A stretch of DNA of 41,194 nt from an uncultured bacterium (GCA_903927265.1 CAIYMF010000194.1:1-41194), one strand, 5' to 3'; counted from the first letter of the stretch, positions 1 through 10,500 are shown. Notes: generated by a model not told the origin, from the sequence alone. Translations and numbers: made by a program.

Positions 1-221
1 ACAAACGTTGCCGTGGCCGCCGCACCGGGTCCACTGGCATTCACTGCACGCACTTGAAACTGATACGTCGCGCCGGCAACTGCCCCGGTATCGGAGTACA
101 CGCGTGCACGACCCACGCTTCCCCACGTCGTAGCGCTTGGCTGCCACGCCGACCACACCCCGGATCCAGCGGCGTGGCCGCGCCCCCGGTGCCCCTGTCT
201 GTCACGCAGATGACGGTGCGC
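1..221 (-). CDS. Fibronectin type III domain protein, partial, start unclear
   Basis: The minus strand from about 160 to the left edge reads as the second half of a fibronectin type III domain: VWSAWQPS, then RVYSDTG, then the typical strand pattern TYQFQVRAVNASGPG. The frame runs off the left edge, so the 3' end is missing. Upstream the same frame is closed by TGA at 224-222 and has no ATG; a GTG at 158 is the only evident start, and it would cut the domain in half. A different minus-strand frame begins with ATG at 253 and contains RTVICVTDRGTG, which would fit the start of such a protein. A frameshift (real or a sequence error) near 150-200 would join the two. Domain identity is fairly sure; gene structure is not. 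Confidence 0.55.
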
Positions 222-341
222 TCACACACCTCACCCATTTGGTCGCTATTCATTTGTTATCTCGGTGACAGTCAAAGGGTGCGGTTATCCCTTACCCTCG
301 TGTCACACAAAGAATTGTGCCGATTACGGAGGGTTACTTTC

Positions 342-2315
342 ATGATGCGTCGTTGGCTCACGCGAGTAGTGGTTCTGGCCGTGACGGCCCTCGGTCTGCC
401 CGTGCTCGCGGGAGTCGGCCCAGCAGCGGCGTCACCCGGCTGGATCGATGGCGGCTTCGCCAACAGTTCGATCATCAACTGCGGCTCAATCATCTGGGGT
501 TCGCCCTACAGCGAGTTTGGTCTCATGACCTACACCGGCTACTACGGCGACCTCGGCTCTGCAGTGCCCTCACCCAAAGCTGGCGACACGTTCTATGTTC
601 ACGTCGTGGTGGGAGCACCTGGAAACTCCTGCTCCGGCCAACTGGCGTGGGTCGACATCCAATTGCCGACCGGTGTCACAGCGGCGGGTGCACCTGTGTG
701 CTACTACGACGGTGTCAGTTCAACTGATACCGCATGTCGCGCGATGGCGTCGCCATATAACTCCGGTGCACTCTCGATCGTTCGTTCTCTCGGCTCCAAC
801 TTCAACACCGAGGTATGGGCAGCGCCCACGGGGCACACCTTGGATTACGTCTTGCCGGTGACAGCGAGCGGCCCCGTGAGTGGCACGTTGCGCTCCTACA
901 TCCGCGCACTCGACGGAAACAGCAACCCGTGGCTCACGCCCACTTCCGGGATGTACGTAGCACCCAATGGAACGAGCGGTCCGCCAAGTATCGGTTACCT
1001 GAGCCCGTCTACAACCATCACTCCGGGCGCCACGCCTGGCTACAACTCGGTCGCCATGCTCACCACTGGAGTTGCTGGCACGGGTCGATTCATTATCGGC
1101 ACCTCAGCCGGCTCGAACTCACTCGGAACGGCCGACGATGTTGTGGGTGCCATCGGAGTCGGGGAGTGGGTCATTAACAACAACTGGGAGAACAGCAGTA
1201 ACCAGGTCAAAGCCTTCGTACCCCGAGCCACCTACCACTGGAAACTGTGCTTCACACCGAGCGGCGGAAGTGAACAGTGCGGCGCCGATCAAACGTTCGT
1301 CGCCGTTGGTGCCGACTCCGTGCGGCCTACCGTCAGTTCAGTCACGTACCTCGGCGCCAATGCCGGCACCGCACTAGATCCCGTTACATCGAAAGCCGTG
1401 TCGTTCAAGATGACGTTCAGTGAGCCCGTCCAAGGCGTGGGCAACTGCCTCACTGAATCAACCGGGGGCCTGTCGGCAGGCATTATCCAGTTGTCCCCCT
1501 CAACTGGCCTGTCGACGTCGTACCTCGTTACCGTCCCCAACGTTGGCCTCGGTTCCGGTGTGATCGGAGTCGGTGTGATGTCGTGTCCGTCAGTCACGGA
1601 CGCAGCCGGTAACACGCTGTCGAACAGTGCCAGCAACAGCGTCATCGTGAATCGCACGGTTGATGACACCACTGCACCTGCGATCGCCACCCTCGCACTG
1701 CCCGCAGTGTCACTCTCGACCGCAACCCAGAAGTGGAACGCCTCTGACGCGGTCGGCCTCGGTTCGTTCCGAGTGAAGTCGCGCACCACTTCTCAGGGCG
1801 GTGTAGTCGGTGCGTGGACTGCCGGAACTTCGTACAGTCGCACTCTTCGCCAAGCACCACTCGCAACAGTTCGTGGTGCCACCCGCTGTGACAGCGTGAC
1901 CGCCTACGACACCAGCGGCAACTCCACCACCGCAGCCACCCGTTGCACCATCACGCCCTTCGACGAACGCAGTGTGAGTAGTACCGGAACGTGGACTAAG
2001 CCAGCGAATTCATCGGCCTACTACGCCAGCACCATTTCCAAGAGCAGCCAGGTTGGCGCCACCAAGTTCCTCACCGGCGCCAAGGGCAACCGCGTCGTCG
2101 TCGTTGCCCAGAAACGGCCAGGCGCTGGCACGATTCAGGTGCTCGTGAACGGTGTCGTCAAGAGCACCATCAGCCTGGCCGCGACTTCAATCAAGAACAA
2201 GCAGGTGTTCACGGTCGTCGTGCCGTCGTTCACCAACGCCAAGGTGAGCGTGCGCGTCAAGACCGCCGGAACCACCGGCGTCTGGATCGACGGATTCGGA
2301 GTGGGAACCCTCTAA
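342..2315 (+). CDS. Secreted protein with Ig-like domains
   Basis: A 657-residue protein of unknown function. I chose the ATG at 342 because GGAGGG lies 8 nt upstream and because it starts a clear signal peptide: MMRRW, a hydrophobic stretch, then a GPAAAS cleavage region near residue 30. The open frame continues upstream to 54, but that part has no protein-like character. The mature part is rich in Gly, Ser, Thr and Val. Near residues 325-440 there is a bacterial Ig-like stretch (VRPTVSSVTY, VSFKMTFSEPV, VTDAAGNTL), and a second related unit follows (DTTAPAIATL, VTAYDTSGNST). The C-terminal 110 residues form another beta-rich unit ending in [10 protein letters not shown]. Cys pairs suggest disulfides outside the cell. 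No LPXTG or transmembrane anchor is visible. Its last 4 nt overlap the end of the convergent amidase gene. Confidence 0.8.
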   Translation: MMRRWLTRVVVLAVTALGLPVLAGVGPAAASPGWIDGGFANSSIINCGSIIWGSPYSEFGLMTYTGYYGDLGSAVPSPKAGDTFYVHVVVGAPGNSCSGQLAWVDIQLPTGVTAAGAPVCYYDGVSSTDTACRAMASPYNSGALSIVRSLGSNFNTEVWAAPTGHTLDYVLPVTASGPVSGTLRSYIRALDGNSNPWLTPTSGMYVAPNGTSGPPSIGYLSPSTTITPGATPGYNSVAMLTTGVAGTGRFIIGTSAGSNSLGTADDVVGAIGVGEWVINNNWENSSNQVKAFVPRATYHWKLCFTPSGGSEQCGADQTFVAVGADSVRPTVSSVTYLGANAGTALDPVTSKAVSFKMTFSEPVQGVGNCLTESTGGLSAGIIQLSPSTGLSTSYLVTVPNVGLGSGVIGVGVMSCPSVTDAAGNTLSNSASNSVIVNRTVDDTTAPAIATLALPAVSLSTATQKWNASDAVGLGSFRVKSRTTSQGGVVGAWTAGTSYSRTLRQAPLATVRGATRCDSVTAYDTSGNSTTAATRCTITPFDERSVSSTGTWTKPANSSAYYASTISKSSQVGATKFLTGAKGNRVVVVAQKRPGAGTIQVLVNGVVKSTISLAATSIKNKQVFTVVVPSFTNAKVSVRVKTAGTTGVWIDGFGVGTL

Positions 2316-3733
2316 CTCACCCGCGTCGCCCAGGGAGCTGCATCCTCAAGTTCGTACGCGAGTGACAGCAGCGTGCGCTCGTTTCCATACGCCGCGCCCA
2401 CCTGCACACCGATCGGAACACCGTGCGAACTGCGGCCGAGCGGCAACGAGATCGCAGGGGAGCCGGACACGTTCTGCATGGGGGTAAACGACGTGTAGCG
2501 CAACAAACGGGTGAGATGCGTGCGAAAATCGACGTCGGGTCCGAAGTAGCCGATCGGTGCAGGCGCGTGCCCCAACACCGGAGACAGCACCACGTCGTAA
2601 TTGGCGAAGACTGGTTCGCGATCGCGCGCAAAGCGACGCAACCGGCGCAACGATCCGGGTAGCCGCTCGGCCTCGCGCGTGAACAGTGATGCCAATCCGT
2701 CGGTCAGCTTCTCGGTGCGTGTTCCATCAAAGCCTGGCCCGTACAACCGCCTGCCACCCTTCTTGAGCACAAACGACAAGAACGCCCAGTAGCGCAGGAA
2801 GTCGGGTCCGAATTGATCCTCGACAGGCAGCGGAACCACCTCGACATAGTGGCCAAGTCCCTCGCACAGTGCCGCCGCGGCAGTGACTGCGTCGACAACC
2901 TCCGCCGACACCGGCAAGTCGCGCAACCCATGCGTCATCAGCCCAATGCGCAACCTCTTCGAATCAGGTTCGCGCACCATGCCGATTTCAGGAAGTGTCG
3001 GATTGCGATACACCTGCTCGGCCAGCGAGTAGTACAGCGCCGTGTCGCGCACCGAACGCGTGACGACTCCTTGCACGGTGAGGTTCACCGGCAGGCGATC
3101 AAGTTCAGGCATATCAATGGTGCGACCGCGCGACGGCTTAAGGCCCACCAACCCACAACACGACGCGGGAATGCGAATCGAACCGCCGCCATCGTTAGCG
3201 TGCGCCATCGGAACAACACCCGCAGCGACCAACGCCGCAGAACCACCACTTGAACCACCCGTCGAGTAGCCGATGTTCCACGGGTTGCGCGTCGCCCCAA
3301 ATCGCGTCGACTCGGTCGTGGCCGTCAAGCCGAACTCCGGCAGCGTCGTCTTGGCGATGGGACTCACACCCAATCCGAGGAACTGCGCCACCCACGGCGA
3401 ACTGGCGTCGGCCGGCTGAGCCGGCATCGCCCACGAACCCTCGGTGGTGGTGAAGCCGGTGAGCGGCTCGTTGTCCTTGATCAGCGTCGGAATGCCGGCA
3501 AGCGGAAGTTCGGTATCGCTCGACGCACCCGCTGCCGACGCATCGTCGACCCACCACGCCACAGCATTCAAGGTCGGGTTGACAGCCCGGGCGCGCGCGA
3601 TGGCTGCCTCACGCAGTTCGGCCGCCGAAACATCGCGACGTGCGAGGCGCTCAAGTAACGCCGTGGTGTCGTCAGTACCGAGTGCATCGTCAGTGGTGGC
3701 ATCAACCTGCTGGGAATTCGAGGGCGTCGACAT
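2312..3733 (-). CDS. Amidase signature family hydrolase
   Basis: A 473-residue amidase-signature enzyme that hydrolyses an amide bond; the substrate cannot be told. The catalytic Ser-cisSer-Lys set is visible: Lys86 in [11 protein letters not shown], the Ser161/Ser162 pair in [11 protein letters not shown], and the nucleophile Ser185 in [11 protein letters not shown]. Length and the C-terminal half ([34 protein letters not shown]) fit the family's hydrolases for linear or cyclic amides such as 6-aminohexanoate oligomers and amino-acid amides. No signal peptide, so cytoplasmic. The ATG at 3733 is preceded by TAGGGT and 6 nt, suggesting a leaderless message. It stands alone between a convergent secreted protein and the DUF1801 gene. 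Confidence 0.93.
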   Translation of the reverse strand: MSTPSNSQQVDATTDDALGTDDTTALLERLARRDVSAAELREAAIARARAVNPTLNAVAWWVDDASAAGASSDTELPLAGIPTLIKDNEPLTGFTTTEGSWAMPAQPADASSPWVAQFLGLGVSPIAKTTLPEFGLTATTESTRFGATRNPWNIGYSTGGSSGGSAALVAAGVVPMAHANDGGGSIRIPASCCGLVGLKPSRGRTIDMPELDRLPVNLTVQGVVTRSVRDTALYYSLAEQVYRNPTLPEIGMVREPDSKRLRIGLMTHGLRDLPVSAEVVDAVTAAAALCEGLGHYVEVVPLPVEDQFGPDFLRYWAFLSFVLKKGGRRLYGPGFDGTRTEKLTDGLASLFTREAERLPGSLRRLRRFARDREPVFANYDVVLSPVLGHAPAPIGYFGPDVDFRTHLTRLLRYTSFTPMQNVSGSPAISLPLGRSSHGVPIGVQVGAAYGNERTLLSLAYELEDAAPWATRVS

Positions 3734-3745
3734 GTGCCTACCCTA
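3734..3745 (-). promoter_or_regulatory. -10 box and leaderless start of the amidase gene
   Basis: On the minus strand TAGGGT is followed by 6 nt (AGGCAC) and the ATG at 3733. No Shine-Dalgarno sequence lies between them. This matches the actinobacterial TANNNT box with transcription starting at or next to the start codon. Confidence 0.5.
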
Positions 3746-3781
3746 CGCGGCGGTCCGCGGCGAACAGAGTCGATCCGTGAG

Positions 3782-4141
3782 CTATTTGCCCCGCTCGTCA
3801 ACGTCGGCCAAACGCGTTCGCACCAGCCTGCGCACGAGCGCCTGGCTCAACGGCTTGTCTGACGGAAACTGCAGGGTGCCACGACTGGTCGTAAACCCTT
3901 CGATTTCGTCTCCGAGTTTGTCGAGCACCGCACCACTCATCGGGAAGTAACTGCAGTGGCGCTTGAATGCAGCGAACCCTGCGATGGAGTGCCCGCCACG
4001 CTTCAACGTCGGAATGTTGTAGGTGATGCACTCGACGGCACCGGGCAGGGCGGTGTGGATGCGCTTGCGCAGCACGATCAGGGTTGAGCGATGCGGCTCA
4101 GGAACCGTGGCGAGGTAGTCGTCAATATCAGCGAACGGCAT
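3782..4141 (-). CDS. DUF1801 (YdhG-like) domain protein
   Basis: A 119-residue soluble protein that covers a whole DUF1801 domain: a start with IDDYLATVPEPHRSTL, the central ECITYNIPTLKRGG and AGFAAFKRHCSYFPMSG, and the end GTLQFPSDKPLSQALVRRLV. The family has a small alpha/beta fold; one Bacillus member (frataxin-like YdhG) has been linked to iron, but a general function is not established. The ATG at 4141 is preceded by TACTGT and 6 nt, suggesting a leaderless transcript. It is divergent from the MoxR operon, with only 46 nt between the two starts. Confidence 0.88.
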   Translation of the reverse strand: MPFADIDDYLATVPEPHRSTLIVLRKRIHTALPGAVECITYNIPTLKRGGHSIAGFAAFKRHCSYFPMSGAVLDKLGDEIEGFTTSRGTLQFPSDKPLSQALVRRLVRTRLADVDERGK

Positions 4142-4153
4142 CGCGCCACAGTA
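4142..4153 (-). promoter_or_regulatory. -10 box and leaderless start of the DUF1801 gene
   Basis: On the minus strand TACTGT is followed by GGCGCG and the ATG at 4141. There is no ribosome binding site between. The 46-nt divergent region therefore carries two -10 boxes, one for each strand. Confidence 0.5.
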
Positions 4154-4175
4154 CTACGGTCAGTCCTCACTGGCT

Positions 4176-4187
4176 TATGCTCATCGC
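4176..4187 (+). promoter_or_regulatory. -10 box and leaderless start of the MoxR operon
   Basis: TATGCT at 4176-4181 is followed by CATCGC and the ATG at 4188. No Shine-Dalgarno sequence is present, so the operon message probably starts at the start codon. Confidence 0.5.
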
Positions 4188-5183
4188 ATGACCCACGAGG
4201 CCACCGGCCGCCCCACCATGACAAGTCAGCAAGCCGACGAGTTCGCGGCCGAGGTGTCCCAGATCGGGGCCGCCGTGAACTCATTCATTCAGGGCAAGCC
4301 CGAGGTAGTGTCACTGTGCCTGACCGCAATGCTCGCGAGCGGACACGTGCTACTCGAAGATGTTCCCGGAGTCGGTAAAACCTCGCTCGCCCGCAGTTTC
4401 GCGGGAGCTTTCGGTACCGACTGGCAGCGCATTCAGTTCACTCCCGACCTACTGCCCGGTGACGTCACCGGTGTCTCGGTGTTCCACCAAGACACCAATA
4501 CCTTCGTCTTTCACCCTGGCCCGATCTTTTCCCACGTCGTTCTCGCCGACGAAATTAACCGCGCCTCGCCGCGTACGCAGTCGGCCCTGCTCGAAGTGAT
4601 GGAAGAGCGCACGGTCACCATCGACGGACGCCCACACCCGGTGCCCAATCCCTTCCTGGTGATGGCAACTCAAAACCCCGTCGAGATGGACGGCACGTAC
4701 CCATTGCCCGAAGCGCAACTCGACCGCTTTCTGATCAAGACCCGCATGGGTTACCCCGACCACGGCGCCGAGGTGCGCGTGCTCACGGGCGAGCACGGTG
4801 GTGCCGCAATCGAAAATGTCGAACGGGTCAGCAGCCCCGAGCGCATCGGCGCACTCATCGCTTCAGCTCGCACGGTCTACGTTGCGCCCAGCATCATCGA
4901 CTACATCGTTCGACTCGTTGGTCACACGCGCACGATGCCGCAATTCCGACTGGGCTCCAGCCCGCGTGGTGCCCTTGGCCTTCTTCGCGCCTCACGCGTA
5001 CGCGCCGCAATGGAAGGACGTCCGCACGTTCTTCCTGGCGATGTGCAGGCATTGGCAGAACCAGTGCTCTCGCACCGCGTCCTGCTCTCCGCCACGTTCG
5101 AGATCTCCGGTGGTCTGCCTTCCGACGCAATCGCTGAAGCCGTCGAGGTGGTGCCCGCACCTCCTCAGGAAACGGGCGCATGA
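4188..5183 (+). CDS. MoxR-family AAA+ ATPase
   Basis: A 331-residue AAA+ ATPase of the MoxR group, which act as chaperone-like ATPases helping to mature or regulate partner proteins. Walker A is PGVGKTS (60-66), Walker B is VVLADEINRA (117-126), sensor 1 is VMATQNPVE (158-166), followed by the family's YPLPEAQLDRFL. The C-terminal lid holds SPRGALGLLRASRVRA. Length is typical. It is the first gene of a three-gene operon; its stop overlaps the DUF58 start by 4 nt (ATGA). In such operons the MoxR protein is thought to work on the DUF58 protein and its partners at the membrane. A second in-frame Met lies at residue 11; I kept the first because of the -10 box at the right distance. Confidence 0.95.
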   Translation: MTHEATGRPTMTSQQADEFAAEVSQIGAAVNSFIQGKPEVVSLCLTAMLASGHVLLEDVPGVGKTSLARSFAGAFGTDWQRIQFTPDLLPGDVTGVSVFHQDTNTFVFHPGPIFSHVVLADEINRASPRTQSALLEVMEERTVTIDGRPHPVPNPFLVMATQNPVEMDGTYPLPEAQLDRFLIKTRMGYPDHGAEVRVLTGEHGGAAIENVERVSSPERIGALIASARTVYVAPSIIDYIVRLVGHTRTMPQFRLGSSPRGALGLLRASRVRAAMEGRPHVLPGDVQALAEPVLSHRVLLSATFEISGGLPSDAIAEAVEVVPAPPQETGA

Positions 5184-6316
5184 CCGTCAGGGGACGAGCA
5201 CTCTTACTCGTCTCTGTCATCGCGGTAGCCGCTGGCTGGCGCTTCAATTGGCCTGAGATCACAGCTCTCGGAGCGGCCGGTATCGCAGCCGTCATGGCGA
5301 TTGTGCTGGTGCTCGGAACCAAGCCGCGCGGAACGCTGTCAGTTGACCAGGAGTCTTTGCGCGTTGTGCGCCTGCAATCAGCATCAGTACGCGTCACCCT
5401 GGATTCGGATCGACCGCGCCGAGCGATGCGATTGGTAGAGGGAGTCGACGCTTCGAACCCCACCGGCTCAGTGCGCATCACGCGCGTTCAGCAAGCATCA
5501 ACCTCGAGCTTGCGATTTCCACTCGATACCTCACAGCGCGGTCAACGCCCCATGGGACCCTTCACGTTGGTGCAAGGTGATCCGTGGGGCATTGTCCAAC
5601 GCACGATCGACCGTGCAGAAGGTGGCGTCGTCACCATCCAGCCGCGGGTGTTTCCGGTACGCCGCGCGCTCGTGAGCCAGAACATCATCGGCGATGCTGA
5701 CAGCGCCGCCAAGCAACGTGGTGACGTTCACTTTCACGCCCTGCGCGACTACGTATTGGGCGATGAAGCACGCATGGTGCACTGGCGATCATCGGCGCGC
5801 GCCGGACACCTCGTGGTGAAGCAGAATCTCGCACCAACCTCCGAAGGAACCACCATCGTGCTCGACACCGATGTTTCGGCGTACGGCGACGATCATCAGT
5901 TCGGTAAGGCGTGGCTCCCCGAGCGATTCGAGGCAGCCATCGAAATCGTCGCCTCGATCGTGGTGTCATTGCCCAAGGGATCGGGCCAGGTCAACATTGT
6001 CACGACCGCCGCGGGAAGCCGACCGTCGTCGGCAGCTTCGGGAGCCGCCAGCAGTTTGCTTGATCGTCTGGCCGTTGTTGAAGCATCACCGCCGCTCGAG
6101 GTCGTACCCGCCCAACTCGTATCGGCCGTTCGCTCAACTCGCTGTTCGCGTTTGATCGTTGTCACTGGAACCCCCTCGCGCACCCTTCCGCTCGCAATCG
6201 TCGCCGCCACGCGCGTTGTCGGTGGAACCCTGGTGGTGCGAGTCGGCGCTTCAAAGCCGACGCCTCTCGCCGGATTGCGCGTGCTCGATGTCGCAGGAGC
6301 CGAGGACCTCGTATGA
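5180..6316 (+). CDS. DUF58 domain protein, membrane-anchored
   Basis: A 378-residue protein with two short N-terminal membrane segments (about residues 7-20 and 27-46) and a cytoplasmic or surface-facing DUF58 region. The family hallmark is DYVLGDEARMVHWRSSARAG (190-209), preceded by HFHALR, where the paired Arg and Trp are conserved. Downstream lies a von Willebrand A-like fold (TIVLDTDVSAYGD, IVASIVVSLPKG). Its start overlaps the stop of moxR and its own stop overlaps the next start (both ATGA), so the three proteins are translationally coupled. Family members work with MoxR ATPases; the exact role is unknown. Confidence 0.93.
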   Translation: MTVRGRALLLVSVIAVAAGWRFNWPEITALGAAGIAAVMAIVLVLGTKPRGTLSVDQESLRVVRLQSASVRVTLDSDRPRRAMRLVEGVDASNPTGSVRITRVQQASTSSLRFPLDTSQRGQRPMGPFTLVQGDPWGIVQRTIDRAEGGVVTIQPRVFPVRRALVSQNIIGDADSAAKQRGDVHFHALRDYVLGDEARMVHWRSSARAGHLVVKQNLAPTSEGTTIVLDTDVSAYGDDHQFGKAWLPERFEAAIEIVASIVVSLPKGSGQVNIVTTAAGSRPSSAASGAASSLLDRLAVVEASPPLEVVPAQLVSAVRSTRCSRLIVVTGTPSRTLPLAIVAATRVVGGTLVVRVGASKPTPLAGLRVLDVAGAEDLV

Positions 6317-7533
6317 CCGCGACCCTTCCCGACACCGACACCGACCGCGGTCTTCCTCGCACGTCGTCGGCGAGTATCACGCGCCGCACCGATGAGCACC
6401 CCGACCGATGGCCGCTGATCGCTACGGTCATCACCTGCCTGATTGCTGCGTTGTCGTATGCCGGAGTGGTCAGCATGGGAGCCCTCGGCGTGTACGTGAT
6501 GGTCGGAGTCGGCGTTGGTGCCGTTGCAGCCAATCGCGGACGTGGCACGGGCGCCTGGTGGCGCGGTGCACTCGTCGGCTCAATCGCGGGGTTGATCTGG
6601 GCAGAAGCTGTGAACATCTATGGTGGCGACATCAGCGGACCTATCGCACGCTCAACGTTCGTGGTGTCGGTCGGCACCGCTTTCGCCGTTGCTCTGATTG
6701 ACAGTCCGGCGCCTTCGATGTTCCTTGTTCCAGTCGGAGGCATCATCCTCGGTGCGATGACACTCGGTGGCGCCGGCGAAGTAGGTCTCATCGCGATTGC
6801 CACTGTCGTCAGCGCAGTGGTCACCTTGGCACTCATTGAACGTAAGCGTCGCCGGTGGTTGATACCTGCGCCCGCCAAACTGGCAACGCTCGCACTGTCG
6901 CTGATCCTGGTCGTCACGATGGCGGCTGTTGTTTCGGTGATGCAGGTCTATCGCACCGGCACACATACTCAAGCCGGCTCGAGCACGGTCGATCCGTCGA
7001 TTCGACCCCCGTGGCAGCCCACGCCTACACCAACGCCCACTCCGACGCCGAGCCCTTCATCGACAACGACGCCTACGCCGCCGCCCCTGCCACCACCCGA
7101 AGATTCACTGCTCGTCAAGGCACTGCCCTATCTGCTGCTGTTAATCCTCATCGTCGCCGTCGTCCTCCTGACACTCTGGATCTGGCACCGATGGAAGCTC
7201 GCTCGACTGCGACGTCACTTACGTTCCGGCACGCCTGCCCAACGCACGATTGGCGCCTGGCTATGGGCCAAGAATCGACTCGCTGCTCGCGGCATTCCGT
7301 TTGCTGCCAATGTATCGCCGGATCTGATGGTCAACGCGGAACTACCGCTGTCGATGACTCCCGAATCGGCCGACCACCTACGCACGCTTGCGGTGTACGT
7401 GCGCGATGCGGCCTTCACCGATCCCGCGCTCGCCGAGTCGGTGGCTGATGCGGCGTGGAGTGAAGCCGATCAACTTGTCGCGGGTGTCAAGCGCTCGCGC
7501 GCGCACCACGGCGTACGCGCCGCACACCGCTAG
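6313..7533 (+). CDS. TgpA-like membrane protein without a transglutaminase domain
   Basis: A 406-residue membrane protein in the position where MoxR/DUF58 operons usually carry a TgpA-type transglutaminase. The N-terminal 200 residues hold about six hydrophobic segments (LIATVITCLIAALSYAG through LATLALSLILVV). A Pro/Thr-rich linker (residues about 233-260, PTPTPTPTPTPSPS) replaces the usual extracytoplasmic transglutaminase core. A last membrane helix (ALPYLLLLILIVAVVLLTL) leads to a cytoplasmic DUF4129-like tail (TIGAWLWAKNRLAARGIPF, MTPESADHLRTLAVYV). No Cys-His-Asp triad exists: the sequence contains no Cys in the linker region. Only the two membrane parts of TgpA remain, so this is either a domain-loss variant or an independent analogue that scaffolds the complex. 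Confidence 0.8.
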   Translation: MTATLPDTDTDRGLPRTSSASITRRTDEHPDRWPLIATVITCLIAALSYAGVVSMGALGVYVMVGVGVGAVAANRGRGTGAWWRGALVGSIAGLIWAEAVNIYGGDISGPIARSTFVVSVGTAFAVALIDSPAPSMFLVPVGGIILGAMTLGGAGEVGLIAIATVVSAVVTLALIERKRRRWLIPAPAKLATLALSLILVVTMAAVVSVMQVYRTGTHTQAGSSTVDPSIRPPWQPTPTPTPTPTPSPSSTTTPTPPPLPPPEDSLLVKALPYLLLLILIVAVVLLTLWIWHRWKLARLRRHLRSGTPAQRTIGAWLWAKNRLAARGIPFAANVSPDLMVNAELPLSMTPESADHLRTLAVYVRDAAFTDPALAESVADAAWSEADQLVAGVKRSRAHHGVRAAHR

Positions 7534-7538
7534 GACGT

Positions 7539-10500
7539 TCAGCGGCCTGCGGGCTCGCCGCCGACCGGTGGCAGATAGGTCCACTGCGCGTTCTCGGGAA
7601 GCGACACCTGAGGGCCGCACTCGCGCAACTCATCGCAGCGAGCGCGATACTCAGCGAGGGCTCCCCCGGCGTCGGGTAGGGAGCTCAGTTGCGCCGAGAG
7701 GTGCCTATCGGCCCGACGGTGCAGGATGCGATCGAAGTCAACGAGCCGATTGACCCCCGACCAACCCGGTTCAGTGGGGAACTCACCGCGTGACACATTC
7801 TCGGGCGACTCATAGGCGCCATCGAAGGTGATACCCATTGAGGCAAGTCGGTGTTCGAGCAACACCATGCTTTCGTCGAATCGCTCGACGACTCCGATGA
7901 AGAGATCGGGCCGATCGAGATCGATCAGGTGCGGGTTAAGTTGCCAGCCAAGGAATGGTCCGCTGACACCGAAGTGCTGAGGCGACAGGAGCCGCGACTG
8001 GTAGTTGGACTCAACGGTATTGACCACACGCCGCAGGTAGTTGGCAAACGACTCACCAGGAAAACGTGGCGATGCCGAGCGCTGTTCAAAACGGAAGGCC
8101 GAAATCAGACGGGCAAGCGGCTCGCGCACGAAAGCCACAGTGATCGCCGCGAGCCCGGAATCGGCATCGGGCACCGTCGCGAGATGCGAACTGATGGCGC
8201 GAGCGTTCGCGAGGTCGACTTCATCGCGAATGCGCTGCCACGGAAGACGTCGCCCGATGCTCTCGGACTCGACATACGACACCTGGCCCGGAAAATTGCG
8301 TTCGAGAATCCAGTTGAAGGTTGTTCCCGCACACTTGAAGCCATGCACATGCATGAGGCGCACACCGCGAGCGTCGACTTCTGGCGCTTCCTGCTCGCGC
8401 GGCTGCGTGGTGACCACGCTGACAACTACTGGCTCGAACGCAGGTTCGGGTTCAACGATGACGACGGGCTCGCTTGCACTCACGGCTGCTTGCGTGGCCA
8501 CACCGATCGGAAGCGCCCACGACGTCGGACGACGTCCCTCCTGCCACCCCCACACCACGTAATGCACCGCCGGATCGATGTCACTCTCGGCCACATCGGG
8601 ATACGTGGCGAGGTACCAAGTGGTGTCAAACGCCGGTCCTGGTGAACGCCCTTCACGCCACCCCTGCGTCGTGTAGTGCTCAAAGGGATCCACCCCCGCG
8701 GCAGCGACGTCGGGGTAATTTGCGCGATACCAACGAGGATCGACCAAGCCCGACACCGCAAGAGCCGCAAGGTGCTCGGGACTTGCGCCCACGGGTGTAC
8801 CGCCGGTGGACGCCCGCCGACGCAGTCGACCCCAGCGCTGCGCGATTCGGTACGAACGCCCCGCCTGAACATCACGCGCGGCCGATGCCTCAGTGAGTGC
8901 TCTGGTCAGAATGTCGCGCACGTCATCACTGCCTCGATCAGTCGGAGCAAGTGCCGGACTCGTGGCCACGTACCCACGACTCTCATCACCGACACCGGCG
9001 AGGGCAGCAGATCGCAACCGTTCGATTTGCTCGGTGAGGACATCCCCTGCAAGTTTCGCGTCAGTGAGTTGCGCACGAAGTCCGCTGCGCTCGCGATCGG
9101 CTTCGGCGATGTAGCGCTCAGCACTTTCTAATGACGGCAGTGGCAGCGCGGCTGTGCCCCCGCTCTCATCACTGGCATCTTCACTCTCACCGCCGAGAAG
9201 TGAGCGCACTGCGGTGCGTACTGCTGCCGGCGAATAGTTCTGTGCGATGAGTTGACGCCCTTGGGTCGACAAACGCTGCCACAGCACGTCATCGGCACAC
9301 ACCACGGCAATAGCCGAAGCGAATGCCAGTGGCTCTGCCTCAATCAACGCGTGCTCGCCGGACACCAGCGGCATGCCCTCGGCGGCGACGGGTGTTAACA
9401 CCGACGCAACTCCGTGCGACAGCGCTTCACCGACTTTGCCCTTAAGTCCCGCACCAAATCGCAAGGGCGCTACGACGACCCTGCAACTCGCGTAGAAGGG
9501 TGCCAGATCAGGAACCCAGCCGAGCACGTCGATGCGAGGATCGTCGTCGAGCGCCATGATCTCGGCGGGGGCATCCGGACCAATGATGCGCAGTCGCAAT
9601 TGCGGATTGTGCTCCCACACCGACGGCATGACTTCATCGACAAGCCACTGAACTCCATCGGCATTGGGTGGGTGGCGAAAGTTGCCAACAAAGAGAATGC
9701 CGTCACGGCCACTCGGTGATGCCCAGTTCTCGAGCGTGGTGTGCACGTTCGGAACGACGGCCGTGGCGATTCCTTCTTCATCGATCAACAACTGCTGTTC
9801 GACCGGGCTGACCACGACGACGACGTCAACGGACTTCATCAAGCCGATCTCAAGTTTGCGAGTCGCCTTCGCGTCAGGCGCTTCGCCAAATTCGGTGCCG
9901 ACAGCAACTGCTCGTTGCTCGCGGAGGAAGTGCAGGTCGACCGTGTCGTACACGATGCGAGCATCGGGAAGTACTTCGCGGAATTTCGACACATATCGGT
10001 GCGTGACATCAGGTCGCGAGAGCCACACGTGACTCACAGAATCCTTCAATGCTTCAAGGTGCGGCCACCAGGTGTCTTCCGTACCAAGCACTTCGACGCC
10101 CTCAGCCTCAAGACGCCGGGTGTACGGAGGTCGACGCCAGCCGTTGACAGGAAGAAAAGTGACCCCGTAGCCATCGCGGACAAGTCCCCGCATGATGGAG
10201 AACAGTCGCAACGAGCCCGAATCACGATCGGCGGTCGGTACCTCGTTGTCGACCACGATCACACGCGAGCGCACGCGCTCGCGCGCCACCATTACATGTT
10301 CAGCCCCCGGCGGTTGCTGCTCGCGAAGGGCCGCCGCATGACGCTCAATGAACGTCTCGCGGTTGATGACTTGATGCCGCTTGAGGCCGCTGTTCTCGTC
10401 GGTTCCGTGCGACTGGCCTTCGAGGTGTACGACAACCGACGACGGCTGGAACCACACTTCACCGCCGGCCTCGCGTGCAGCGAAACATGCGTCGGTGTCT

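Noticed and set aside
54-341. Upstream extension of the secreted Ig-like protein
   Set aside because: The signal peptide and ribosome binding site place the start at 342; the extension overlaps the minus-strand FN3 fragment.
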